This document shows positions 48,994 through 60,284 of a stretch of 64,000 nucleotides of DNA, piece by piece. Position 1 is the first letter of the stretch. Each line of letters begins with the position of its first letter. The position numbers were made by a program, and so were the translations under genes. This stretch comes from Streptosporangium amethystogenes (GTDB taxonomy: Bacteria > Actinomycetota > Actinomycetes > Streptosporangiales > Streptosporangiaceae): contig NZ_JOEQ01000013.1 in the NCBI RefSeq assembly GCF_000721075.1, positions 123,372 through 187,371 of the forward strand. The letters are read 5' to 3'. The notes beneath the pieces were generated by a model. That model saw only the letters and a list, made by a program, of their open reading frames with translations. It was not told the origin of the DNA and did no database searches.

Positions 48994-51770
48994 GATGTCT
49001 CCTCTCCGGTGAGGCCGGCCTGCGCGCGGCGCTCGTCGATGAGTGCCGCCTGCTCGCGGACCGTCGCGTGGTGCAGCAGGTCGGGCAGTTCCACCTCGAC
49101 GCCGAACGCCACCTCGTAGCGCAGGCTGAGGCGGGCCAGGGTGAGCGAGTGGCCGCCGAGGTCGAGGAAGCCGTCGGCGGCGCCGATCTCCCGCACGCCG
49201 AGCAGTTCGCGCCAGATGCCGGCGACGGCCTCCTCGGTGCCGCCCCTGATCGGTACCTGGCCGCCCTCGTCGCCCGGGGCCTCGGGGCTGGGCAACTCCC
49301 CGTGGGCGATGTCGCCCCGCGCGGTCCTGGGCAGCTCGTCGAGGACCACGACCGAGCCGGGCACCTGGTATTCGGGCAGGTGGGCGGTGAGCTTCCGCGG
49401 ATCGATCCCGTCACCGGCCACGTACGCGACGAGCCGGTCGTGGCGCACGTCCACGATCGCCTCGACCACGCCGGGGCGGCCGGCCAGGGAGCGGGCCACC
49501 TCGTCGGTGTCCACCCGGAACCCGCCGACGGTGAACATCCGGTCGAAGCGGCCGAGCAGCTCCAGCGAGCCGTCGGGCAGGATCCGGCCCCGGTCCCCGG
49601 TGGCGGCGCCGCCGACCTGGATCTCGCCGGGTACGCCGGTCGCGCCGGGGCGCCCGGCCCGGCCGGTGACCTCGATCGGGGTGCCGGCCAGCGGGACGCC
49701 GAGCGGGACGCCCCTGCGGGGTTCGGCGAGCGGGTCGATCCGGTGGGCCGCGGCCCAGCGCTCTCCGTACAGGGTCCAGGTGGGAACCTTCGCGGCCAGT
49801 TCCCGCGCCAGGGCGGCCGGAACGGTGGCCGCGTCGCAGAGCGCGGTGAACGGGTGGTCCTCGGGCAGCGCGCCCTCGATCAGCAGCCGCCGCCACGTGG
49901 CCGGCGGAGCGTGGACGACGGTGGCGTCGGCGACCAGGACCCTCAGCTTCTCGGCGTCACCGGCGGCCTCGGGGGGCGCGATCATCAGGTGCGCGCCGGA
50001 CGAGAGGGCCAGCAGCATGGCATCGGTGAGCGCGCCGGAGGCGGGCGGGGCGAAGGTGAGCACGGTGCCGGTGGCGCCCAGGCCGATCCGCGAGGCCAGG
50101 TCCGCGGCCCGCGCGTAGCCCGCGTCCCGCGGGCCGCCGTCGGCCTTGAGCCGGGCGTACCACCACACGGCGAGGTCGGGGGTGTCGGCGGCCGGCGGTT
50201 CGGCCCCCTTGCGCACGGCGGGTGCCAGGTCCTCGGCGCGCGCGTCGAGCTGGGCGTAGGTCAGCGTGCCGTCGACGGAGGTGACGGCGGGCGAGTCCGG
50301 GGCGCGCCGCGCCCGCTCGGCCAGGACTGCGGCCGGCCCCTCGGTCCCGACGGTCTCGGGCCGGGGTGGTCTCGGGGACGCGGGCAGCGCCAGGTCGCCG
50401 ACCTGGCGGTCGGGCTGGGCGCACGCCTCGGTGAGCAGGAGCGTGAACTGCTCGGCGAGGACCTCGACGGTCGCGGGGTCGAACAGGTCGTCGTTGTAGC
50501 CCCACAGGCCCGCCATGCCGTCGCCGTCGACGCTGAAGTCCACCATCAGGTCGAAGTGCGACACCTCGACGTCGGGCACGAACTCCGAGGCCCGCACGCC
50601 CGGCAGGTTCAGGAAGACGCCGTCGTTGTCGCGTACCCCGAGTCCCGCCTGGAACAGCGGCGTGTGGCTCCGCGGCCGCTGCGGGTGCAGTTCGCGCACC
50701 AGTTCCTCGAAGGGCATCTCCTCGTGGTCGTGGCCCTCGACCGAGGCGTGGCGCACCCGGCGCAGCAGCTCGCGGAAGGTGGGCTCGCCGCGCAGGTCGA
50801 GGCGGAGACAGATGATGTTGATGAAGCAGCCGACGAGCTCTTCGAGCTCGGGCCGGATGCGTCCGGCGGCGGGTACGGCGGTGACGATGTCGGCCTGGTC
50901 GGCGTAGCGCGACAGCAGCACGCCGTAGGCGGCCAGCAGGACGGTGAACGGGGTGGTGCCCTCCTCTCGTGCCATCGCGCGCACCGCGCCGACGACGTCC
51001 GCGGGCAGCCGGGAGCGGTGGAAGCGGCCGGCGCGGCTCCGGTGCGGCGGGCGGGGCCGGTCCGAGGGCAGGTCGAGCAGCCGGGGCACGCCCTCCAGGG
51101 TCCGCCGCCAGTAGTCGACCAGGCGCGAGCGCACCTCCTCGGTGCGCAGCCGCTCACGCTGCCAGACCGAGAAGTCGGTGTACTGCAGATCCAGTTCGGG
51201 CAGAGGCGCCGAGGAGGTGTAGAGGGCCTCGATCTCGCGCCCGACGATGCCGAAGGACGGGTCGTCGAAGACGATGTGGTGGAAGGTCAGCACGAGCACG
51301 TGGTCGTCGGGCCCCAGCCTGAGCAGCAGGGCCCGCCCCAGCGGCCCGTGCCGCAGATCGAACGGGGCCAGGATGTCGTCGGCGGCCATCCGCGCGGCCT
51401 CGGCCTCGGGGTCGGGATCGCCGGCCAGGTCGACGGAGCGCAGCACGCCGGTGGGCGCGTCGCCGACGCGCTGGACGGGCATGCCGTCGATCTCCTCGAC
51501 GGTGGAGCGCAGGATCTCGTGCCGCCTGATCACCTCGCAGAGCGCCCGGTCGAGGGCTCCGGGGTCGAGGGGGCCGCGCAGTCGCAGGGTGGCGGGCACG
51601 TGGTAGAACCCGAATCCCGGATTGAACTTCTCGCCGAACCAGATGCGCTCCTGGGTGGAGGAGACCGGCACCCCCTCGTCGGGTGTCGCGCGTCGCGGGA
51701 TGCGATCTCGCTCGCGCCGTCGGCGGGCGATCAGGTCGTGCACATTGTCAGCGCCGTTGGAAATCGTCAT
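48990..51770 (-). CDS. NRPS-2: C domain, degenerate A domain, T domain
   Basis: A 926-residue NRPS module. After a short leader helix, the condensation domain (about 33-450) has HHIVFDD (164-170), with the catalytic His kept. The A-domain region (about 470-850) is damaged. The A3 loop (TSGSTGxPKG) is absent, A5 is LYGERWAA instead of YGPTE, and A10 reads TARGDIAHGEL with no catalytic Lys; only A1-like LTYAQLDA, TGVPGEIQVGG and GRFDRMFTVGGFRV remain. It is about 100 residues short. The T domain is good: LDLGGHSLTLARL, Ser875. It must be loaded by another A domain; NRPS-1 is the local candidate. There is no TE. It is coupled to the acyltransferase. Confidence 0.92.
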   Translation of the reverse strand: MTISNGADNVHDLIARRRRERDRIPRRATPDEGVPVSSTQERIWFGEKFNPGFGFYHVPATLRLRGPLDPGALDRALCEVIRRHEILRSTVEEIDGMPVQRVGDAPTGVLRSVDLAGDPDPEAEAARMAADDILAPFDLRHGPLGRALLLRLGPDDHVLVLTFHHIVFDDPSFGIVGREIEALYTSSAPLPELDLQYTDFSVWQRERLRTEEVRSRLVDYWRRTLEGVPRLLDLPSDRPRPPHRSRAGRFHRSRLPADVVGAVRAMAREEGTTPFTVLLAAYGVLLSRYADQADIVTAVPAAGRIRPELEELVGCFINIICLRLDLRGEPTFRELLRRVRHASVEGHDHEEMPFEELVRELHPQRPRSHTPLFQAGLGVRDNDGVFLNLPGVRASEFVPDVEVSHFDLMVDFSVDGDGMAGLWGYNDDLFDPATVEVLAEQFTLLLTEACAQPDRQVGDLALPASPRPPRPETVGTEGPAAVLAERARRAPDSPAVTSVDGTLTYAQLDARAEDLAPAVRKGAEPPAADTPDLAVWWYARLKADGGPRDAGYARAADLASRIGLGATGTVLTFAPPASGALTDAMLLALSSGAHLMIAPPEAAGDAEKLRVLVADATVVHAPPATWRRLLIEGALPEDHPFTALCDAATVPAALARELAAKVPTWTLYGERWAAAHRIDPLAEPRRGVPLGVPLAGTPIEVTGRAGRPGATGVPGEIQVGGAATGDRGRILPDGSLELLGRFDRMFTVGGFRVDTDEVARSLAGRPGVVEAIVDVRHDRLVAYVAGDGIDPRKLTAHLPEYQVPGSVVVLDELPRTARGDIAHGELPSPEAPGDEGGQVPIRGGTEEAVAGIWRELLGVREIGAADGFLDLGGHSLTLARLSLRYEVAFGVEVELPDLLHHATVREQAALIDERRAQAGLTGEETS

Positions 51771-51880
51771 TGGTTACCTCACGTCTGTGGGGTGCAGCGT
51801 GAATGCGGAATTTCGCGTCAGGATATGTCTTGATAAGTAAGCACATTCGCCCAGCATTGCGGAAAGGCGGCTAAACGGAT

Positions 51881-52645
51881 ATGGAGCTGCGAGGGGTGAC
51901 GGCACTGGTGTCGGGGGCCGGTGGAGGGCTGGGCGCCGCCACCGCGCGCGAGCTCACCGGGGCGGGCGCGCACGTGGTCGTGGCCGAACTGGACGCCCAT
52001 GCGGGGAAGGCGGTGGCGGATGAGGTGGGCGGCACGTTCGTGGAGACCGACGTGACCCGCGCCGAGTCGGTCGAGCACGCCGTGGAGGTGGCCGCGGGAC
52101 TTCGCGGGCCGCTGCGGGTGGCGGTGAGCTGCGCGGGTGTCGCACCCGCCGCCCGCACGCTCGGCCTCGACGGCCGCCCGCACGATCTGGGGACCTTCGA
52201 GCGGGCGCTAGCGGTCAACGTGGTCGGCACCTTCAACGTGATGCGCCTGGCCGCCGCCGCGATGGCCGCGACCGAACCGCTACAGGACGGCGAGCGGGGC
52301 GTGGTCGTCAACACCTCCTCCGCCGCCGCCGAGGACGGCCAGGCCGGTCAGACCGCCTACGCCGCCTCCAAGGGCGCGGTCGCCGCGCTGACCCTGCCGG
52401 CCGCCCGCGACCTGGCCTCGGTCGGCGTGCGGGTGTGCGCGCTCTCCCCCGGCCTGTTCGACACCCCGCTGTTCGGGGCGATCCCGCCGGAGTTCCGGCG
52501 CCCACTGGTACGGCAGATCGTCTTCCCGCCCCGGCTGGGAACGCCGGCGGAGTTCGCCCGCGCGGTCCGGGCGGTGTGCGAGCTGGGCTACCTCAACGCG
52601 GCGGTCGTCCGCCTGGACGGCGGCCTGCGCCTGCCGAAATCGTGA
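51881..52645 (+). CDS. SDR-family oxidoreductase (HSD10-like)
   Basis: A 254-residue short-chain dehydrogenase. NAD(P) motif VSGAGGGLGAAT, SCAG motif, active site Ser in VVNTSSAAAEDGQ and YAASK. The sequence style (FNVMRLAAAAMA, ERGVVVNTSSAAA) is close to the type 2 3-hydroxyacyl-CoA dehydrogenases, so it may act on a 3-oxo/3-hydroxyacyl thioester. It is divergent from NRPS-2 across 110 bp, which suggests co-regulation with it. Start ATG 51881. Confidence 0.9.
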   Translation: MELRGVTALVSGAGGGLGAATARELTGAGAHVVVAELDAHAGKAVADEVGGTFVETDVTRAESVEHAVEVAAGLRGPLRVAVSCAGVAPAARTLGLDGRPHDLGTFERALAVNVVGTFNVMRLAAAAMAATEPLQDGERGVVVNTSSAAAEDGQAGQTAYAASKGAVAALTLPAARDLASVGVRVCALSPGLFDTPLFGAIPPEFRRPLVRQIVFPPRLGTPAEFARAVRAVCELGYLNAAVVRLDGGLRLPKS

Positions 52646-52717
52646 ATATCCCGCTGAATGCGCGAAGAGCAGTCCGCGCACCCCGTGAACGCGATGGAAA
52701 TCGTGAACGCCCGGACG

Positions 52718-52733
52718 TCTCGCCGGCGGGATG
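52718..52733. promoter_or_regulatory. Second copy of the 16-bp locus motif
   Basis: TCTCGCCGGCGGGATG, identical to 33946-33961, lies 54 bp upstream of the VOC start codon. Confidence 0.45.
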
Positions 52734-52786
52734 CGGGGTAGCGTCACCGTACGTTTCCATGGTCACCGATCGAGGGAGATGGAGAA

Positions 52787-53218
52787 ATGCTCACCCCACC
52801 CGACGGAATGCCGAGAATCACCCCCGTCATCTTCTACGCCGACCTCGAAAAAGCCATCGAATGGCTCATCGAGGCGTTCGGATTCGAAAAGCGGAAGGTG
52901 CTGAAGGACGACGACGGCTCCATCGTGCACGCCGAGCTGTCGTTCGGCGAGGGCGTCGTGCAGCTCGCCGGGACGGGTGACGGCCGCAGGCACGAGCCGC
53001 AGGGCGCGGGCGAGCTGCGCCAGAGCCTGTACGTGTTCGTCGACGACGTGGACGAACACTACGAGCGCGCGAGGAAGGCCGGGGCGGTGATCCGCGACGA
53101 GCCGGACACCCGTTTCTACGGCGACCGCAACTACACCACCGAGGATCTGGAAGGCCACCACTGGGTCTTCGCCCGCCGGGTCGAGGAGATCCCGTACGAC
53201 GAGATCGACACCCCGTGA
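52787..53218 (+). CDS. VOC/glyoxalase-superfamily protein
   Basis: A 143-residue vicinal-oxygen-chelate protein made of two beta-alpha-beta-beta-beta units. The first has ITPVIFYADLEKAIEWLIEAFGFE and HAELSFGEGVVQL; the second has VFVDDVDEHYERARKAGA and TTEDLEGHHWVFAR. His and Glu at the usual metal positions can be seen. Members are glyoxalases, dioxygenases, epimerases, or antibiotic-binding resistance proteins. Translationally coupled to the methyltransferase (GTGA overlap), it may tailor the product or protect against it. Confidence 0.88.
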   Translation: MLTPPDGMPRITPVIFYADLEKAIEWLIEAFGFEKRKVLKDDDGSIVHAELSFGEGVVQLAGTGDGRRHEPQGAGELRQSLYVFVDDVDEHYERARKAGAVIRDEPDTRFYGDRNYTTEDLEGHHWVFARRVEEIPYDEIDTP

Positions 53219-54207
53219 GCGCCGTGGAGCAGGTCAGGGAGCTGTACGAGCGCTACCCCTGCCCCTCCCTGACCGTCGGCGACGACCTGATCCTGGACCT
53301 GGCACTCGGTATCGGCATGGTCGCCAGGGACAAGACCCTGGCGGGCAAACGGGTGCTGGACGCCGGGTGCGGCACCGGCCACCAGCTGCTCGGGCTCGCC
53401 TCGCAGTATCCGAAGGCGAGCTTCACCGGCATGGACCTCTCCCGGTCCTCGCTCGACGTGGCCGAGGAGCTGCGCGAGCGCAACGGGCTGACCAACGTGG
53501 AGCTGGTGCGCGGTGCCATCGGCGGGGACGGGTTCGAGGGCCCCTACGACCTGATCGTGATGACCGGGGTGCTGCACTGCCTCGACGCCCCCCGCGCGGG
53601 CCTGGCCTGGCTGGCCGAGCGGCTCTCCCCCGGCGGCCTGATGTACCTGTGGCTCTTCCACAGCTTCGGCGAGCACCAGCGGCTGATCGACCGCGAGCTG
53701 GTACGGCTGCTGTCGGGCGGAGACACCGGTGAGGAGGGTCTGTCGGTGGTGCACCGGCTGGGTCTGGGCCGCTCGGCGGGCCGCTACGGCACGCACTCCT
53801 CGGCGGCCGGCGACCCGCGCGACCAGGATGTGCTGGACGCCGACGCCTACCTGCACCCGGTGATGCGCACCCACCGCTTCGGCGACGCGGCCCGCCTGTT
53901 CGAGGACCTGGACGGGATCGGCTGGGTCGCGCTGAACGGCGTCAACTGGGACGGCGGCGGCAAGATCCTGGACCTGGGCCGCCGCCACCCCGCCTCCCCG
54001 GTCTTCCTGTCGGACGCCGACCTGTTCGACGACGAGGAACTGCTGGCCCGCTACGCCGGCCTGCCCGCCGCCGAACGGGCCGCGGTGATGGAGCTGCGCC
54101 TGGCCCCGACCGGCTTCACCATCGTGGCCGGCGCCCCGGGGGCCGAGAGGCTCTGCGAGTCCAGGATCGCGGGCAACGTACTGCTCAGAAACCACGGAGA
54201 GGAGTAA
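53215..54207 (+). CDS. Class I SAM-dependent methyltransferase
   Basis: A 330-residue methyltransferase. The N-terminal YERYPCPS is followed by the SAM loop RVLDAGCGTGHQLLGLA (near residue 46), acidic strand FTGMDLSRSSL, and the post-II strand YDLIVMTGVLHCLDAP. The C-terminal 140 residues form a cap typical of small-molecule methyltransferases related to UbiE/tellurite-resistance types. GTG 53215 overlaps the VOC stop. As last gene of the right arm it is a probable tailoring enzyme of the NRPS locus. Confidence 0.9.
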   Translation: MSAVEQVRELYERYPCPSLTVGDDLILDLALGIGMVARDKTLAGKRVLDAGCGTGHQLLGLASQYPKASFTGMDLSRSSLDVAEELRERNGLTNVELVRGAIGGDGFEGPYDLIVMTGVLHCLDAPRAGLAWLAERLSPGGLMYLWLFHSFGEHQRLIDRELVRLLSGGDTGEEGLSVVHRLGLGRSAGRYGTHSSAAGDPRDQDVLDADAYLHPVMRTHRFGDAARLFEDLDGIGWVALNGVNWDGGGKILDLGRRHPASPVFLSDADLFDDEELLARYAGLPAAERAAVMELRLAPTGFTIVAGAPGAERLCESRIAGNVLLRNHGEE

Positions 54208-54287
54208 GCGGCTCCGGGATCCGGCCTGAACCGCAGGCACCCCGGGCACGCGTATCGCGGAGCCTGTACCGCACCGCACCCACGGCT

Positions 54288-54318
54288 TGCGTGACGCGCA
54301 TGTAATGCGTGACGCGCA
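54288..54318. promoter_or_regulatory. Tandem TetR operators (18-bp period)
   Basis: TGCGTGACGCGCA occurs twice, at 54288-54300 and 54306-54318. Each copy is itself a dyad (TGCG...CGCA). The second ends 19 bp before the TetR start codon. Confidence 0.7.
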
Positions 54319-54337
54319 ATGTCGATAGGATCGCCCC

Positions 54338-54958
54338 ATGAACGACGACGCCATGGACCTCCGGGCACGCAACAGCCGGGCCACCCGGGAGGCGATCAGC
54401 CATGCCGCACTGCGCCTGGCCATCGAGCAGGGCCCCAGCGGGCTGGCCCTTGTCCGCGTCCATGACATCGCCACGGCCGCGGGAGTCTCACCACGCACCT
54501 ACAACAACTACTTCTCCAGCAGGGCGGAGGCGATCTGCGCCTTCCAGGCCGACCAGTCCAGGCGCGTGGGGCAGGCGCTGCGCTCCCGGCCCGCCGACGA
54601 GCCGCTCGACCAGGCCGTCATCGCGGCCGTGATCGAGCTCTACACCAACCCCGAGCCCGACAAGGCCGGCCTGCGCATGATCATGTCAACACCCGAACTG
54701 GAAGGTGAGGCGCTGAAGGCGTTCAGCATGGCGGAGGGCCCGCTCGCCGAAGCGATCGCGGCGCGCACCGACACCGACCCCGGACACGACCTGTTCCCCG
54801 CCGTCACGGCCGCCGCGGTCGCCGGCGCCATCCGCGTGGCGGGGCGGCACTGGCTCGAACCCGGCAACCCCGAATCCTTCGCCACCACCCTGCGCCGCGC
54901 GCTGTCCTGCGTCTTCCCCGCCCAGTCCCCCGAAGACCCGGAGGCGCAGGGACGGTGA
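54338..54958 (+). CDS. TetR-family transcriptional regulator
   Basis: A 206-residue TetR protein. The HTH covers residues about 12-60: RNSRATREAISHAALRLA, DIATAAGVSPRTYNNYF. The C-terminal region is of the MftR/actinobacterial type (PELEGEALKAFSMAEGPLAEAIAART in two helices). Two in-line dyads upstream are its likely operators. Being next to the right arm of the biosynthetic locus, it may control the locus or itself only; the sequence does not decide. Confidence 0.9.
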   Translation: MNDDAMDLRARNSRATREAISHAALRLAIEQGPSGLALVRVHDIATAAGVSPRTYNNYFSSRAEAICAFQADQSRRVGQALRSRPADEPLDQAVIAAVIELYTNPEPDKAGLRMIMSTPELEGEALKAFSMAEGPLAEAIAARTDTDPGHDLFPAVTAAAVAGAIRVAGRHWLEPGNPESFATTLRRALSCVFPAQSPEDPEAQGR

Positions 54959-55330
54959 TCGGGGATCTTCCCTGATCCGGGTGAGCGAGCACGCCGGGAA
55001 CGCGTTGTTCACCGCGACGCCCCGGACCCGATCGACGCGGTGGCCGGTACGAACCGACCGGCGGCCCGCGGTTCCGGCCGCATCCGGCAGGGGCTGACCG
55101 GTACCCGCCGATACCGACGCGAGCGGCCGGGGTTCGCCCTGGTCGCTCGCGTCACCGTCGGTGATCTCCCGCCGGTCCGCCAGGCGCGGGCGAAGGCGTG
55201 GATGGACAGGCCGTACAGGTCGATCGCGGTGACGGCGGGCTCGTCGCAGCTCGATGATTTTCGACATGGGATGTCCGCCGGCTCTAAAACTCGATATTCC
55301 GAAATTTCGAATTTATGGTTGAATCGAGGA
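54959..55330. other. Spacer without a supported gene
   Basis: No frame here resembles a protein family. The last 60 bp (55270-55330) are unusually AT-rich for this genome (AAATTTCGAATTTATGG) and probably hold the promoter of the following serine hydrolase gene. The GC-rich remainder shows no repeat or hairpin that I would report. Confidence 0.5.
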
Positions 55331-56284
55331 ATGCAGCCGATCCTGAGCATGCTCCTGACCACAGTGCTGACGGCCCCGACGACCGGCGCCGTCGCCGCCC
55401 CCGCCGACCTCAAGGACACCGAGGCCGTACTCGCCTACATCCAGGCCCATCCCGACGATGTCGCGCTGGTGACCCAGGGCGTCAGCCACAACGCCGACCG
55501 CCTCGCCCCCGTGGCGTCGGCCATCAAGATCACCCATCTCGCCGCCTACGCCGACGCCGTCCGCAAGGGCCGGGCCAAGCCGGGCGAGGAGGTCTCCGTG
55601 GCCCTGTGGAACGCCTACCACCTGCCCGGCACCGACGGCGGCGCCCACGAGGCGGCGCTCGGACGGCTCAAGCCCGGTGCGAGCGTCACGCTCGACCAGC
55701 TCGTCTCCGCCATGATCGAGGAGAGTGACAACGCCGCCGCCGACCTGCTACGCGACCGTCTCGGCCCCGGCGCGCTGCGCAGGGTCGCGCAGACTCGCGT
55801 CGGGACCATCAACGGCGAGATACTGCGTGCCTTCGGCGGCTGCACGCTGCCCGCCGACGTCTGTCTGAAGAACTACGTCAAGGCCGGCAAGCAGGTGCGG
55901 CTCACGCTCCCCGGCTTCGCCCAGCAGGCCACCTGGGCCGAAACCGTGACCCGTGTCCAGCCTGGCGTGCTGCGTGGAGTGCTCGCCGGACTCAGGAAGG
56001 ACAGGACGGCGAGCAAGCACCTGGAGTGGCCGATGCGCCAGCCCGGCGCCGACCCCCGCGCGCTCCTCATCGGCACCAAGGGGGGCGCGCTGCCCGGCGT
56101 CATCAGCGAGGCCATGTACACCGTCCGGCCAGGTGAGAAGCCACGCGAGACCGTCTTCGCGCTGCGGCGACTGCCCGAGGCGACCTGGTTCTCCGGGATG
56201 CGCAGCTATGCTCACCAGCAGTTCATTGTGCGGATGGCGACCGATCCCGTCTTCTTCGCGAAAGTCCGCGCAGCGTTGAAGTGA
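55331..56284 (+). CDS. Class A beta-lactamase-like serine hydrolase
   Basis: A 317-residue penicillin-recognising-type enzyme. A short signal peptide (LSMLLTTVLTAPTTGAVAA) suggests export. The motifs are SxxK as S63-A-I-K66, SDN as S132-D-N134 and KTG as KGG near 252 (GTKGGALPG). The omega-loop Glu of true beta-lactamases is not evident. It may be a carboxypeptidase/esterase-like relative of uncertain substrate. ATG 55331 follows GAGGA. The next gene starts 7 bp after its stop and is probably coupled. Confidence 0.82.
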   Translation: MQPILSMLLTTVLTAPTTGAVAAPADLKDTEAVLAYIQAHPDDVALVTQGVSHNADRLAPVASAIKITHLAAYADAVRKGRAKPGEEVSVALWNAYHLPGTDGGAHEAALGRLKPGASVTLDQLVSAMIEESDNAAADLLRDRLGPGALRRVAQTRVGTINGEILRAFGGCTLPADVCLKNYVKAGKQVRLTLPGFAQQATWAETVTRVQPGVLRGVLAGLRKDRTASKHLEWPMRQPGADPRALLIGTKGGALPGVISEAMYTVRPGEKPRETVFALRRLPEATWFSGMRSYAHQQFIVRMATDPVFFAKVRAALK

Positions 56285-56291
56285 GGCGACC

Positions 56292-56792
56292 CTGACCAGC
56301 GACAACGACCGGATCCAGGATCTTGAGGCGCGGGTCGCCGCCCTTGAGGCCGCGCTCACCGCTCCTGAGCCACCGGCGGCCGGCGACGACACCGGCCTGT
56401 TCACCTACGGCGGCCAGGCCAGGCTCGGCGGCTACCAGTGGCTGTGGGAGATAGCCCGCAGCCCCGGCTGGTTGCTTCGGCAGCCGACCGGGCCGTTGGC
56501 CGCCGTCCTGGCCGCCGCCGGGCATCCGGCACGCTTCGAGATCCTGCAGTCGCTGGTCGTCGGGCCCAAGCCGGTCGCCGACCTGCAGGCCGAGCTGGCC
56601 CTCGCCTCCCCCGGCCAGCTGTACCACCACCTCAAGACGCTGGCCTCGGCCGGGCTGGTCGAGCAGCCCGAGCGGGGAGTCTACCGGGTGCCACCGCACG
56701 CGATCTTCCCCGTGCTGGCCCTGGCCGCCGCCGCGCTCGACGTGGCCGAACGCTCCGGCGCCCCGGCGAAGGCTCACGATCTTCCCGGCTGA
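56292..56792 (+). CDS. ArsR-type winged-helix protein, probable CTG start
   Basis: A protein of about 166 residues. Homology covers a coiled-coil-like start (NDRIQDLEARVAALEAAL), a linker (GGYQWLWEIARSP) and an ArsR-like winged helix (LAAAGHPARFEILQSLVV, VADLQAELALASPGQLYHHLKTLASAGLVE). No ATG, GTG or TTG exists in frame between the upstream in-frame stop (56277) and codon 61. CTG 56292, five bases after GAGG and 8 bp from the serine hydrolase stop, is the only start that keeps the coiled-coil part. TTG 56472 would give a 106-residue form. It probably regulates the hydrolase gene with which it is coupled. Confidence 0.72.
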   Translation: MTSDNDRIQDLEARVAALEAALTAPEPPAAGDDTGLFTYGGQARLGGYQWLWEIARSPGWLLRQPTGPLAAVLAAAGHPARFEILQSLVVGPKPVADLQAELALASPGQLYHHLKTLASAGLVEQPERGVYRVPPHAIFPVLALAAAALDVAERSGAPAKAHDLPG

Positions 56793-56862
56793 GGTTCGGT
56801 GGGTGCGCGAGATCCACCACGCCGACACCCCGCTCCCCTGGTCTTGTCGAACGCCGGGAAAC

Positions 56863-56899
56863 GAGTACGGCGGGCGGTCGTCGACCGCCCGCCGTACTC
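56863..56899. terminator. Long terminator hairpin
   Basis: Arms 56863-56880 and 56882-56899 are perfectly complementary over 18 bp (GAGTACGGCGGGCGGTCG). It lies between two convergent genes and can end both transcripts. Confidence 0.85.
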
Positions 56900-56906
56900 C
56901 GTCAGA

Positions 56907-60251
<3,345 letters not shown>

Positions 60252-60284
60252 CTACGAAATTGCATAACTTCGCGATATAGGCGG

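Noticed and set aside
28854..54207. Azinomycin- or ficellomycin-type cluster because of the AlkZ-like gene
   Set aside because: No LysW-type carrier, argininosuccinate-like azabicycle genes or iterative PKS are present; only the resistance-type glycosylase is shared.
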